From positions 4,095,990-4,159,989 of the forward strand of contig OX442432.1 of NCBI GenBank assembly GCA_949361645.1: a DNA stretch of 64,000 bases, read 5' to 3'. Below are positions 54,851 through 64,000 of this stretch, piece after piece. The translations under genes and the position numbers were made by a program. Below the pieces are notes generated by a model. That model was not told the DNA's origin, made no database searches, and was given only the letters and a program-made list of their open reading frames with translations. Within the stretch, counting starts at the first letter, position 1; every line of letters starts with the position of its first letter. The DNA comes from Spongilla lacustris. Taxonomy: Eukaryota > Porifera > Demospongiae > Spongillida > Spongillidae.

Positions 54851-56875
54851 TCAACCCCACTCCTCCGAATGCCGAAAACTTGCACGGGAGAGCAAGGCTC
54901 TAGCATTGGCTCTCACAAGCGAAAGGCTTAGCCTCTGGTACAAGATGGTGGTAGCCTGTGATTTGTTGCATCCCATTTGGATGGCTAGACGAGCCGCAAG
55001 CCGCAAGAAGGATTGTTGTGCTTCCATGCCCCAGCATCCATATGACTCCACAGCTAGGGGAAGGCACACCCATCCACGCTCAGCACACTTGGAATCATTG
55101 GCATTATGCTTTCTTGCCTCAGCAACCAGAGCAGAAGACCCACATCTCACCCCCGCTTCAGTCAAAGTGGTTGGGTTAAGCGGTGAAGTGATAGTGAGGT
55201 CAAAAGCAGCAGGTTTGCCAAGATGCCAGTTGTTGACAAGTACGTCAGCAGGACGAGAGTGCAGTCTGTCAAGACCGAGACCACTTCCAACTTCGACCTG
55301 ACCTCCTAAGCAGGCCCTATGACAGAACTCCACAAAAACATCACGAAGGCTGTTGTGACGCAAGACCACATCACCCCCGTGATTGCACGTCAATGCATGG
55401 TGACCAAGCGGGTCCAGCCTGTGGTTAGGACAATACGGACAGCATGAGTCAAAAGAAACATCCATACCAAGCCACCACTTGATGGCAACCTGAAATTCAT
55501 TAGGCTCTAGATGCAAGTTAAGGCCTGGAGAGGGGATAACAGTAAGCCAAGAAGCGGCATGACGCGAAGAGACTGATAATAAGCGAGCTCTATTGGCCGG
55601 AGAGGAGAGATCAAACAGCTGCCGAAACTGCTGATCTTCAATTTTGCCAGACAAAGTGTGCTGGCGCAGGTTAGAGGCGGCTAATATCTCTTCAGAGATG
55701 GAATCAGCTGCTGGCACTACCTCATTAAAAAGCACAATTGATTCCGACAAATTTAAGTTAAAGGACTTGTCAAAGCCCGAACTACTGAGCGAAGCTAGGT
55801 ACGCTGCAGCGGAATGGCATGACAAGCTACGAAGGCCAAGTCCACCCCTACTAAGACTTAGCTGTGCTTGCATCCAATCAATATCAGAGGTGTCTAACGC
55901 TGTGCATTCAGAGAAGCATTGGCGCACCTCCTTGTCAAATAAAGCCAAGCCCTCAGCGATGTATGAAGGAGGTGTGGAACGGGCAAGGTGCACCAACTTA
56001 CAGAATGCGGCACACTGCCGTAGGAGAAGAAAAGCCACCTGGGGATCCACTGCACCTACTTCTGTCAATTGGGATAGGAGTTTTGCTGCATCGGCACGCT
56101 TTTGTGCTAAGAATTTGGCACCAAAAATGGGATCACCAATTGGTGCACCAAGAATCTCGAGGTTAGGTACCCGTGACACTTTCATCTCAGGAGGGAAGGA
56201 GGACAGGTCACCCTGTCCAAAGAACTCGCACTTAGAAAAGTTGATGAACAGCCCCATTGATGGACCCATCTCTTGAATAAGAGTCACCGCCCGGTTAACA
56301 GCCTGAGAGTGTCCTGCCAAAACACCGTCGTCAAGGAACCATCTGTTAGACAATAGAGATACACAATCCTTGTCCTGTGCGAGGGATAGCACCAACTTGT
56401 GCAGAACTATGGAAAAGAGAAGTGGACCCAGAGGATCCCCTTGCTGGGCACCTGTCTCCGAACTTATCTGTCCAAGAGGGTGCCATAACGTGGGGTGGGA
56501 ACCGTAACACCAGCCTACCCAGGGAAGAAGCTCTGGGAAATGGACTGCACATTCTGCCAGGAGAGCCTGACGAGACACCAAGTTGAATGCGTTAGACAAA
56601 TCCACCTTGCAAACAGTAAAATTATCATCTTTCCAATGTTCCTGGATGCAGCTCCTAACACCATGAATGACCTTTTTCTGCCCCAGCAGGGCAAGCAACT
56701 CCATATTGAAAAGGAGCGAAAAATTCAGAAGCTTTGGGCTTGGTGATGATACAAAGACACTTCCCTGTTAAACGTCTTAATACCTCCCCAACTGCAATAG
56801 GGCGAATGTCCAATGGACGTCCCTCCTTGTTCTTCACTAATGCAGTGAGAGAACCCCCAGCCAGAAACTTTGATA
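54851..56875 (-). pseudogene. 5'-truncated R2/R4-type retrotransposon with one frame break
   Basis: A 617-codon frame (54851-56704) covers RT to C-terminus: FNLVSRQALLAECAVHFPEL, GAQQGDPLGPLLFSIV, the catalytic FLDDGVLAGH, IEDQQFRQLFDLSSPANRAR, the knuckle CPYCPNHRLDPLGHHALTC, GGDVVLRHNSLRD, DRLHSRPADVLVNNWHLGK and LVRANARALLSRASF. Upstream (56655-56870) the frame differs: RPIAVGEVLRRLTGKCLC and FAPFQYGVACPAGAEK. The break is one extra A in GCAGAAAAAGG, where the intact copy has GCAGAAAAG-type spacing. The element stops at GTATCAAAGT (56868-56877), where the plus-strand element's 5' region begins. Apart from the one shift, all catalytic motifs are kept. Confidence 0.9.
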
Positions 56876-56952
56876 CTATTATTATAACATTAGCTGTAGT
56901 TTAGTGGTGTTAATGTTATCATAGTGTACTATTTGTAGTATCATTGATTATT
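56876..56952 (+). promoter_or_regulatory. Short 5' leader of the intact LINE
   Basis: TATTATTATAACATTAGCTG onward. It is AT-rich, 77 bp long, and follows the break in the minus-strand element. The exact element start is not defined. Confidence 0.4.
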
Positions 56953-59900
56953 ATGAACGACGGCGGGAAGAAAGCCAGAATTAAGAAAAGCTCCCAGCCA
57001 TCGTGCTGCTCCTGCAACGGGGAGTACGCACGTTGCGTTTCTTGCCGCTGTGTAAAGTCAGGTCATCCCTGTTCAAACTGCCTTCCAGCTAGACACGGCA
57101 ACTGTCACAACATTCACGTTTCATCCGCCATTTTGACACCTCGGAAGAGTACCTCGCTACCATCTACAACATCGTCGTCTCAAAACCAGGTATTCTTGTC
57201 ACTGCCACTTCAAACCACATCTCCGCAGGGCTCACCGCAGAAACACCCAGAAATCCCCCCCGCATCGCAAGCTCAGACACCGTCAACACAAAGTCGGAAT
57301 GAACCCCCGGACACCCAAAGTTTGCCAGTAATAACCACAGCAACGGTTATTCCCTCCTTTCAATGCTCATCATGTGGGATTAACTTGGCATCAAAGAAAA
57401 TCCATAAACATATGCAAGAACATGCGTTTGGAAAAATTACAGGTGACGTGCCTTCCACGTGGCTAGTTGAAAATAGCCTTTTCATTTGTCAGAACTGCTC
57501 CAAACTAGTAGCCTGTTCTCATAAGAATTCTCACTCTCGTTCTTGTGTCTGCAACCACACAGTACCTTCCTCACCAGCTAATTCCGAGTCAACATTCACA
57601 TCACCTTCTGCAACTTCCTTCCCATCTCTTGAAGAAGTATTGGCACTGAAGCAGGGAACTTTGAAATATATTCCATCTCGAGCACGCCACCAATTTGCGC
57701 AGGTCCTTGCAGAGGCACTAAAGGATGTTATTCATAACAATAACATTATTGCTTGGACTCGTCTACTGATGCTGCCTAAGTGCATCTTTGCTTCCTCTAA
57801 AAGAGGTGGCAAGAAAGGTCGCCACAAAATCTCCATTGACACTCTTTGCCAAGAATGGTCACGTGGTAATGAGAAGTCACTTTGGACTGCAGCAGTTTCC
57901 AGAGCATGCAAGAGTCATCAATCTACACCTATTTCTCAGGCTTCCATCACCAAAGAATTTGACCATGTACAATCTGACCATGCCAAGCTCAAGTCTGCCA
58001 TATCATGTGTTAGAGAGGGTCTGCTCTCTAAGGCTTGCCAGATTCTCACATCTAAGGGAATTGCACCAGACACCAAAGAAACTTTTGAACGACTTAAAGC
58101 CAAACATCCCTTTTCTAATCCACCTTCTGTCCCAGTTGGAAACATTGACACCAAACCTGTACAACTTCAAGCTGATTTCAATCTCTTGGCAGTATTACGG
58201 TCATTCAAGAAAGCAACAGCTTGTGGACCATCTGGTATGAGGATTCAACACTTTCTAGATGTTGCCAGTGTACCCTTACCTGTATCAACCATTACCCTCC
58301 TGCGTGAAGTCTTAAACATTTTACTTGCTGGAAAGGCTCCAGAAGCAATAGCCCCACTTCTAGCAGGAGGAAGTTTGACAGCGTTGTTGAAGGTAAAGGG
58401 AAACAGTTGGGATGTTAGGCCAATTGCTGTAGGGGAGGTGATAAGAAGGCTGGCTAGCAAGTGTGCCTGCAACGTGGTAAAGGAAAAGGCTTCTGACTTT
58501 TTCAGTCCTTTTCAGTTTGGTGTGGCATGCCCAAGAGGATCAGAAAAGATAATCCACAACCTCCGAGAGGTTTTAGAGCAGCATTGGAGTGACCCTGATT
58601 TTGCTGTTATTAAAATCGACATGCAGAATGCTTTTAATCTTGTATCTAGGGATGCTGTTCTCCAACAATGTTTAATGCACTTTCCAGAGATTTACCCATG
58701 GACCTCCTGGTGTTACTCACAACATCCAAAACTTTGGCATCCTGTTGGTTCAATTTCCTTGGCATCAGGGGTTCAGCAAGGTGATCCTCTTGGCCCTCTA
58801 CTGTTTGCTCTAGTCCTTCAATCAGTTCTGAAAAAGTTAGCAGCTGACCCTCAATGTCAACAGCTCTTGCTTAATGCCTGGTACTTAGATGATGGGGCCC
58901 TGGCTGGTCCAGGCTCTGTTGTGCTCAGAGCTCTAGAGGTCCTAGGTGCAGAAGGCAAGCCAAATGGTCTGATCCTTAACCCATCCAAATGTGAACTGTT
59001 AAGTCCTAATACAGATACCTTTCAACCTTTCGACTCCAGCATCCCTACATCAACTACACCTAACTTTGAAATCCTGGGGGCACCAATTGGAAGTCCAGAA
59101 TTTTGTGGTGAATACATTGAGGCAAAGAGAAAGCAGGCTTGTTCTCTTCTCCATCTTTTACCTCAGCTATGTGACCCTCAAGTATCCATCTTGCTACTTC
59201 GCCACTGTGCTAGCTTTTGTAAGCTGTCCCATTTAGGTCGCTCAGTTCCTCCGTGTGATTCTTCTTTAAGGCAGTTTATGCTCTTTGATGAAGATGTCCT
59301 CCACTGTTTGGAAGAATGTGCAGCCTTTGAACTTACACTTTCAGCCACCAAACAAGTTCAGCTACCATTACGGCATGGTGGTCTTGGATTGACATCAGTC
59401 TCTAACCACTCCTCCAGTGCATTTATTTCGTCTTTGTCCAATGCTATTGATGTCACCAGTGCTCCAAATGCTTCCCATCACCTCAAACAGGCAATAGCAC
59501 TCTACAACACAAAGATCAACTCTGCTGATGCAATAACATTTGAATCAGTGACTAGCTCTCCTCCACAACAGCACCATCTATCAGGCAAAATTGAAGACAA
59601 TTCCTTTCAGACTCTTCTTATCAACAGTACAGTTTGTACCAGAGCAAGACTCAGAGCAGTATCAGCCAGTAATGCTAATGCCTGGTTGAGAGCTATTCCT
59701 TGCATACACAATGACTTAGCTTTGGAGCCTCAAGTGATGCAAGTCCTATTAAAATGGTGGCTAGGTCTACCTGTCTTCTCAGCTGACAGTAAATGTCCCT
59801 TCTGCTCAAGTGCCCTTGATCCAGATTGCCACCACGCCCTTACATGTCGTTCTGGAGGGGATGTCATTGCACGGCACAATAAGCTGAGAGACTGTGTTGC

Positions 59901-60366
59901 CAACCTGTGCTCCAAAGCATGCTTATCTCCTCAACTGGAGAAAGGTCCAGGCATAGACTTTTCTAGGCCAGCTGATGTGCTGGTGCCAAACTGGTCCCTC
60001 TCCAACCCTGCAGCTTTTGACCTGAAAGTCATTCATCCGCTTAATACGGACTTGATTCTGGAAGCGAGTTTGGCTTCAGGCAACTCTGCAGAGGTTGGTG
60101 AGATTGAAAAGCATGCCAAGAATGATCAGATGTGTGCAAGGTTGGGCTGGACATGTATTCCATTAGTGGTGGAAGTCTATGGTGGTTGGGGATGTGAAGC
60201 CAAAGAATGCTACTCTAGATTGAGCAAGAGGCTAGCTATGCAAGTGGGAATCAGTGAAACTGAGGCACTGTGCCAAATGTACTGCCTGCTGGCTGTCACA
60301 CTGATGAGGCAGAATGCAAGAGCCATCCTCCTCAGATGTGCCCGTGCTCCCCTTCTTGAGTATTAA
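56953..60366 (+). CDS. Intact R2/R4-type non-LTR retrotransposon ORF, 1137 codons
   Basis: ATG at 56953 (MNDGGKKARIKK), stop TAA at 60364. Domains: a Cys-rich head at residues 18-51 (CCSCNGEYARCVSCRCVKSG); a C2H2-like finger at 138-157 (CSSCGINLASKKIHKHMQEH) and a second Cys/His group near 175-200; RT with RPIAVGEVIRRLASKCA (about 490), FNLVSRDAVLQQC (about 560), GVQQGDPLGPLLFALVL (about 608) and the catalytic WYLDDGALAG (about 645); a thumb region; a CCHC knuckle CPFCSSALDPDCHHALTC (about 954) with GGDVIARHNKLRD; and an endonuclease-like RPADVLVPNW...AAFDLKV (about 1006). Single ORF, N-terminal fingers and a C-terminal CCHC plus RHN and PD..D motifs are the plan of R2/R4/NeSL-type LINEs with restriction-like endonuclease. 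The protein would nick target DNA and reverse transcribe its own RNA there. No break seen: possibly active or recent. The clade is an inference. Confidence 0.92.
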   Translation: MNDGGKKARIKKSSQPSCCSCNGEYARCVSCRCVKSGHPCSNCLPARHGNCHNIHVSSAILTPRKSTSLPSTTSSSQNQVFLSLPLQTTSPQGSPQKHPEIPPASQAQTPSTQSRNEPPDTQSLPVITTATVIPSFQCSSCGINLASKKIHKHMQEHAFGKITGDVPSTWLVENSLFICQNCSKLVACSHKNSHSRSCVCNHTVPSSPANSESTFTSPSATSFPSLEEVLALKQGTLKYIPSRARHQFAQVLAEALKDVIHNNNIIAWTRLLMLPKCIFASSKRGGKKGRHKISIDTLCQEWSRGNEKSLWTAAVSRACKSHQSTPISQASITKEFDHVQSDHAKLKSAISCVREGLLSKACQILTSKGIAPDTKETFERLKAKHPFSNPPSVPVGNIDTKPVQLQADFNLLAVLRSFKKATACGPSGMRIQHFLDVASVPLPVSTITLLREVLNILLAGKAPEAIAPLLAGGSLTALLKVKGNSWDVRPIAVGEVIRRLASKCACNVVKEKASDFFSPFQFGVACPRGSEKIIHNLREVLEQHWSDPDFAVIKIDMQNAFNLVSRDAVLQQCLMHFPEIYPWTSWCYSQHPKLWHPVGSISLASGVQQGDPLGPLLFALVLQSVLKKLAADPQCQQLLLNAWYLDDGALAGPGSVVLRALEVLGAEGKPNGLILNPSKCELLSPNTDTFQPFDSSIPTSTTPNFEILGAPIGSPEFCGEYIEAKRKQACSLLHLLPQLCDPQVSILLLRHCASFCKLSHLGRSVPPCDSSLRQFMLFDEDVLHCLEECAAFELTLSATKQVQLPLRHGGLGLTSVSNHSSSAFISSLSNAIDVTSAPNASHHLKQAIALYNTKINSADAITFESVTSSPPQQHHLSGKIEDNSFQTLLINSTVCTRARLRAVSASNANAWLRAIPCIHNDLALEPQVMQVLLKWWLGLPVFSADSKCPFCSSALDPDCHHALTCRSGGDVIARHNKLRDCVANLCSKACLSPQLEKGPGIDFSRPADVLVPNWSLSNPAAFDLKVIHPLNTDLILEASLASGNSAEVGEIEKHAKNDQMCARLGWTCIPLVVEVYGGWGCEAKECYSRLSKRLAMQVGISETEALCQMYCLLAVTLMRQNARAILLRCARAPLLEY

Positions 60367-60426
60367 ACTTAATTGTGTTATGTAATGAAATTATTATTAT
60401 TATTATTATTAATATTAATAATTATA

Positions 60427-60474
<48 letters not shown>

Positions 60475-60475
60475 A
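60367..60475 (+). repeat. 3' tail of the intact LINE: (ATT)n run
   Basis: A 3' UTR of about 25 bp, then about 80 bp of ATTATTATT with one AATATTAATAATTATAA interruption. Confidence 0.9.
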
Positions 60476-60579
60476 ACAGAATACAGATACAGCAGGATAA
60501 ATGGACAAACACAACTACATTATTTTAATAATAATAAGGATAACTAACTTACATTAGATGCCGCTAACAAACCTACAGT

Positions 60580-61035
60580 TCTACTAACCTATCCAGACAT
60601 TTTCTCTCCCCATAATGGCCCTAGCCACTGACCTCATCAGTGACATGTTGAGGTGGCCATAGATGTCACCCAGCATTTTGGGTTTGGGAATGGCCTGGCC
60701 GATGGCAAGTAGAGAGGCGAGATGGGAAAAAACACTCCGAGCCTCCATCCCCCAGTTACCGTATGTTTTTACGGCTAGGGGGATACATGTCCACCCCAAC
60801 TCCTGGCATCTGGTGTCATTGGCCACATGCTTCTAAGTTCAGCAGCATAGGCTGCTGCTCCCACAGATGTACTGGCATTGTTGAGGTTTACTGGTGTGAG
60901 GGGTGAAGCAACAGTAACGTCAAAGTCCGCAGGCTTTCCTCTGTCCCATCCCTGAACAAGGACATCCGCAGGGCGAGAGTTAACATGGTCCCTAGCTAAG
61001 CCATACCCCACTTCAACCCTCACAGAAAGATGGGC
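60580..61035 (-). pseudogene. Endonuclease-to-end fragment of a third R2/R4-type subfamily
   Basis: Minus-strand RVEVGYGLARDHVNSRPADV, LVQGWDRGKPADFDVTVASP, NASTSVGAAAYAAELRS, then after a shift near 60830 ANDTRCQELGWTCIPLAVKT, YGNWGMEARSVFSHLASLLA and ARAIMGRENVW. Sequence differs from both neighbours, so it is a separate lineage. Confidence 0.8.
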
Positions 61036-61560
61036 CCGGCGACTTTGACAACAAGGTGATTGGATGGAAGATCACTTTCGATGCTGCAACAAAGTTGTCA
61101 TGACAACAACCACTCCCCCTCCTTTGGCAATGAACAGTTTGTATTATTTTTATACTATACCGTGATTATAAATGGCTGACATTTGAGCATCATGCTTGAG
61201 TTGTATGTAGACCCAGAAGACATAACACACGTTACAATGATGTCACTTTTGATTTCTATATTAATATAGGTGTGGTCTGGCCAGTGACATCACTGCAGAA
61301 GAGGCTGCACACACACACCAATGTTAATGTTATGTGGGTTGGGTGAAGTGAACATGATATAGGAGCAATTATTACTATGGCCTGGTGTATAATTAAGTCT
61401 GGGGACCTGCAAATCTTTGACGTGTGTGATGTCACTAGCTGCTGCCCATATTTGCAATTAGTAACTGAATTGCAGAAATAAATGAAGTCACATAGCAGCA
61501 CATTATGCATGTAACATAATACATCATTACATGTACAGCATAACTGCAGTACCTATTAAT
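61036..61560. other. No gene recognised
   Basis: AT-rich sequence; ORFs without motif. Confidence 0.4.
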
Positions 61561-61563
61561 CAG

Positions 61564-61570
61564 TGTGTGT

Positions 61571-61605
<35 letters not shown>

Positions 61606-61606
61606 C
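61564..61606. repeat. Microsatellite (TG)n
   Basis: GTGTGTGTGTGAGTGTGTG type, about 43 bp. Confidence 0.95.
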
Positions 61607-61859
61607 CTCCATCAGTGTGTATGTAAGGGTAGCCAACAGCCCTCATGGGTGGTCCTGTTTGCACAGGAGACACTCCAGGCGAGTGAGTGAGGTGTGGGAT
61701 GTCAGGGTTACTGTGCCTTAGTGGGTATGAATGTTAACAGAGTTTAGTATCCTATTGGAACTTCATCATTATTATGTCCAGCAGGAATTGACATTTTAAT
61801 ATTTTTTTTCTTTTTGTATGGCCCTAAGGGTGGTGCAAGTGTTTAAACTTGTGAGGTAT

Positions 61860-61970
61860 GGTGCGGAGGGACACAAGGGTAGTAGGAGGGTCTTGGAAGG
61901 ATTGTACAAGGATAGTAGCAGGGTTGTGGAAGGATAGTAGCAGGGTTGTGGAAGGATTGTACAAAAAATG
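61860..61970. repeat. Short tandem repeat of TAGTAGCAGGGTTGTGGAAGGA
   Basis: Four imperfect copies of GGAAGGAT(TG/AG)TA..A with a 22-30 bp period. Confidence 0.8.
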
Positions 61971-62070
61971 CCCAAGTCCATACTTAAGTATACATGCCAC
62001 ATATCAGTATGTATCGGTGTGTGTTTGCCTTGGGTGGTGTCCATTAATATAACTTGTTACCTGTATCAGG

Positions 62071-62161
62071 GCGAGATGCATCCCGCCCGATGCTGCTACA
62101 GGAAAACAGAAGATAGGGATAACCTGATGAAGGCAAAGGATGCATTGGAACTTTTGACACA
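62071..62161 (+). CDS. Possible internal exon, family unknown
   Basis: Bordered by TATCAG on the left and GTGTGTG on the right. Reads GEMHPARCCYRKTEDRDNLM and KAKDALELLTQ, a charged helix-like stretch. A second possible exon, after CCACAG at about 62340-62383 (VTDFTYLVAKTFLK, then GTATCA), might follow. The phases were not reconciled. Confidence 0.3.
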
Positions 62162-62451
62162 GGTGTGTGTGTGGGGGGCGGGAGGCAAGTTATGCGAGTG
62201 GGTGTAAAAACAATGCATTTATGTAAAGGCAATAGATTCTTATCCTTGGTATGAGTTTAAAAGATTGATGGGCATGAGGGTGTGGTTTGGGCATGAGGGG
62301 GTGGTTTGGGCACATTCTATTTAATGCCACCTCTACCACAGATGTAACAGACTTTACCTACCTGGTGGCTAAAACGTTTTTAAAAGGTATCACTTATCAA
62401 CACCTTATTATCTTCCTCCTCTCTTCCTCCCTCCCCTCCCTCTCCCCAGAA

Positions 62452-62602
62452 TGGCGGAGGATTTGGAATTTGTAGTCGTCAAAAGAAGGGGCACGGAACC
62501 CCTTCTTGTACCTTTAAATGGTGATAGCTACCTACCCGTGGCTCAATTGATGATGATAGACTCACGGGTAGGCGGCCTCACATACCGCGACCATAAAGAA
62601 GG
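62452..62602 (+). CDS. Possible first coding exon resembling the TDP-43 N-terminal domain
   Basis: ATG after a pyrimidine tract and CCCCAG, so it reads as the start of a coding exon behind a 5' UTR intron. The protein begins MAEDLEFVVVKRRGTEPLLV and continues PLNGDSYLPVAQL, then VGGLTYRD. TDP-43 (TARDBP) N-terminal domains share EP-x-[IV]-P, then an acidic/Gly turn, a hydrophobic strand and GL-x-YR with nearly the same spacing (31 against 30 residues from EP to YR). That domain oligomerises an RNA-binding splicing factor. The exon would end at GAAGG|GTATGT (62602). No RRM exons are visible; a gypsy remnant on the other strand follows at once. The alternative is a chance ORF. Moderate to low confidence. 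Confidence 0.4.
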
Positions 62603-62660
62603 GTATGTGGGTATGTCTGGTGGTAGATGAGAATATTATAATTGAACTGCCTGTCTGTTA

Positions 62661-64000
62661 CTATAACCCATGCCATATGGTTCGCCTGGAGGGGGAGGTT
62701 CTTGAGTATGCAGTGGGTGTACTGTCAGTGGCTCTCAACACGGGGGCAATGTCGTCATCCTCCTCTGCTTGCAGGCGCTGAACCTCCCCTAGGTTGTTGA
62801 GTTGTTGCAAGAAAGGACCCGTAATAGCACCAATTTCGACTACCTGATCATCTTCGTTTCCACACCGGTCACCCCTTCCGCACTGTTTGCACGGGATCCT
62901 TGACAGGTTGTCTGCATTCCCATGTCTGAAACCTTGACGATGCATAACGATAAAGTCATACTCCTGCAGCTTTTCCAGCCAGCGTGCCAGCTGGCCTTCA
63001 GTTTTTTAACCAATGAAGTGATCCATGGTCAGTTCTCAGTGTAAATTGTCGCCCAAGTAAATATGGTCGAAAATGGTGGGTAAACTCCACAACTGCTAAG
63101 AGCTCTCTACGCGTGACACAATACTTTTGTTCTTGCCTGGTTAGCGATCGACTAGCGTACGCTACAACACACTCAGTACCATCCTCTTGGACCTGTGACA
63201 GAACTGCCCCTATCCCAGAATTACTAGCATCAGTATCAAGAACAAATGGTTTTGTGTAGTCTGGATATGCTAGAATGGGGGCATTAACCAAGCAGTTGCG
63301 AAGATCGTCAAACGCTTTTTGACACTGTTCAGTCCAGCAAAATGGGGCATTTTTTCTCTGTTAGACGCTGGAGTGGTCTACTAACAGACGCAAAATCTTT
63401 AATAATAGTTAGCTAGGCCTAGAAACTGCAAAATTTCCCGCCTACACTGTGGGGTTGGCCATTTTCGAATTGCGTCTGTCTTAATGGGGTCAGTGGAAAT
63501 TCCATTTTCTGAAATCACGTGCCCAAGATACCTGACTTCCTTTTGTAAAAGGTTGCACTTAGTGGGTTTTAACTTGAGCCCCGCCTCCCTCAGTCTTTTG
63601 AGCACACAGGCTAGATTATATCAATGCTCCTTAAAGTTGGCCCCAACCACAACAATATCATCGATGTAAACTAAGCAACTGGGCCATTTCAACCCATGCA
63701 ATACCCTATCCATTAATCTCTGAAATGTGGCTGGGGCATTACATAGTCCAAATGGCATTACCTTAAATTCATATAGCCCATCCGGGGTACTGAAAGCGGT
63801 CTTTGCTCTATCCTCGTTTTCTACCTCGACCTGCCAATAGCCTGTTTTCAAATCCAGCATGGTGTACAACTTGGAACCAGCTAAAGTATCCAAGGTTTCA
63901 TCTATTCGGGGGAGCGGGTATGCATCTTTTCTAGTGATGGCGTTAACTTTCCTGTAATCAATACAAAATCTTATGGACCCATCCTTCTTTTTCGCCAGCA
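62661..64000 (-). pseudogene. Ty3/gypsy pol fragment (RT and RNase H), continues off the window
   Basis: Minus-strand reading from the window edge: KKDGSIRFCIDYRKVNAITR, SKLYTMLDLKTGYWQVEVE, FKVMPFGLCNAPATFQRLMD and the catalytic CLVYIDDIVV (RT motifs in order). Then LKPTKCNLLQKEVRYLGHVI and, after frame changes near 63400, APILAYPDYTKPFVLDTDAS with GIGAVLSQ, SRSLTRQEQKYCVTRRELLA and RTDHGSLHWLKN (RNase H). A second shift near 62996 leads to RQGFRHGNADNLSRIPC. Reading ends near 62661 before any integrase. Defects: a TGA near 63620 and shifts near 63400 and 62996. It belongs to the retrovirus-like LTR retrotransposons; no envelope gene is in view. Upstream protease and gag would lie beyond 64000. 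Confidence 0.93.

Overview
The window looks like nuclear DNA of an early-branching marine invertebrate, most likely a sponge. This is an inference from style: introns of about 45-85 bp with GT..AG borders, AT-rich non-coding DNA crowded with old transposon pieces, many long G or C runs, and host-type genes (a Rab GTPase, IL-17-like cytokines). No rRNA, tRNA, CRISPR array or bacterial operon was seen.

Layout. 0.4-5.6 kb: a divergent, possibly broken Rab-type GTPase gene (minus strand) whose last intron holds a decayed hAT transposase and a foldback element. 6-12 kb: retroelement scraps, including a pair of inverted repeats. 12.4-13.0 kb and 29.8-30.5 kb: two genes for secreted IL-17-like proteins (minus strand), the second with a clear signal-peptide exon. 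14-18.3 kb: unidentified minus-strand exons and a decayed retroelement. 20.2-25.1 kb: two convergent multi-exon genes, an unidentified one (plus) and a Plavaka-like (CACTA-related) DNA transposase (minus). 26.4-28.4 kb: a very large inverted repeat (arms about 540 bp). 28.9-35.3 kb: several terminal-inverted-repeat (TIR) elements and transposase remnants.

36.1-41.9 kb is the most distinctive part. It has the A1 / internal / B1-A2-B2 split direct repeats of a Ngaro-like tyrosine-recombinase (YR) retroelement, a decayed YR gene next to B1, and a 2.5-kb GC-rich satellite where other coding domains would be expected. The flanks carry halves of the same tandem repeat, so both ends can be set to the base. 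42.9-47.2 kb holds two satellites (units about 226-241 bp and 71 bp) and further foldback elements.

47.8-61.0 kb is a nest of non-LTR retrotransposons of one type: N-terminal Cys/His fingers, reverse transcriptase (RT), then a CCHC knuckle and a restriction-like endonuclease region. One copy, 56953-60366, keeps a complete ORF of 1137 codons and may be recent. At least ten other fragments lie through the window, and several end at TAA/TTA runs. 61-64 kb holds a possible host exon resembling the TDP-43 N-terminal domain and the edge of a Ty3/gypsy pol gene that runs off the window.

The genes do not form a pathway. The picture is a host region with few genes, repeatedly invaded by at least five transposon classes (hAT, Plavaka/CACTA-like, R2/R4-type LINE, Ngaro-type YR and Ty3/gypsy) plus many small TIR elements. 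All calls come from reading motifs by eye; no database search was run.
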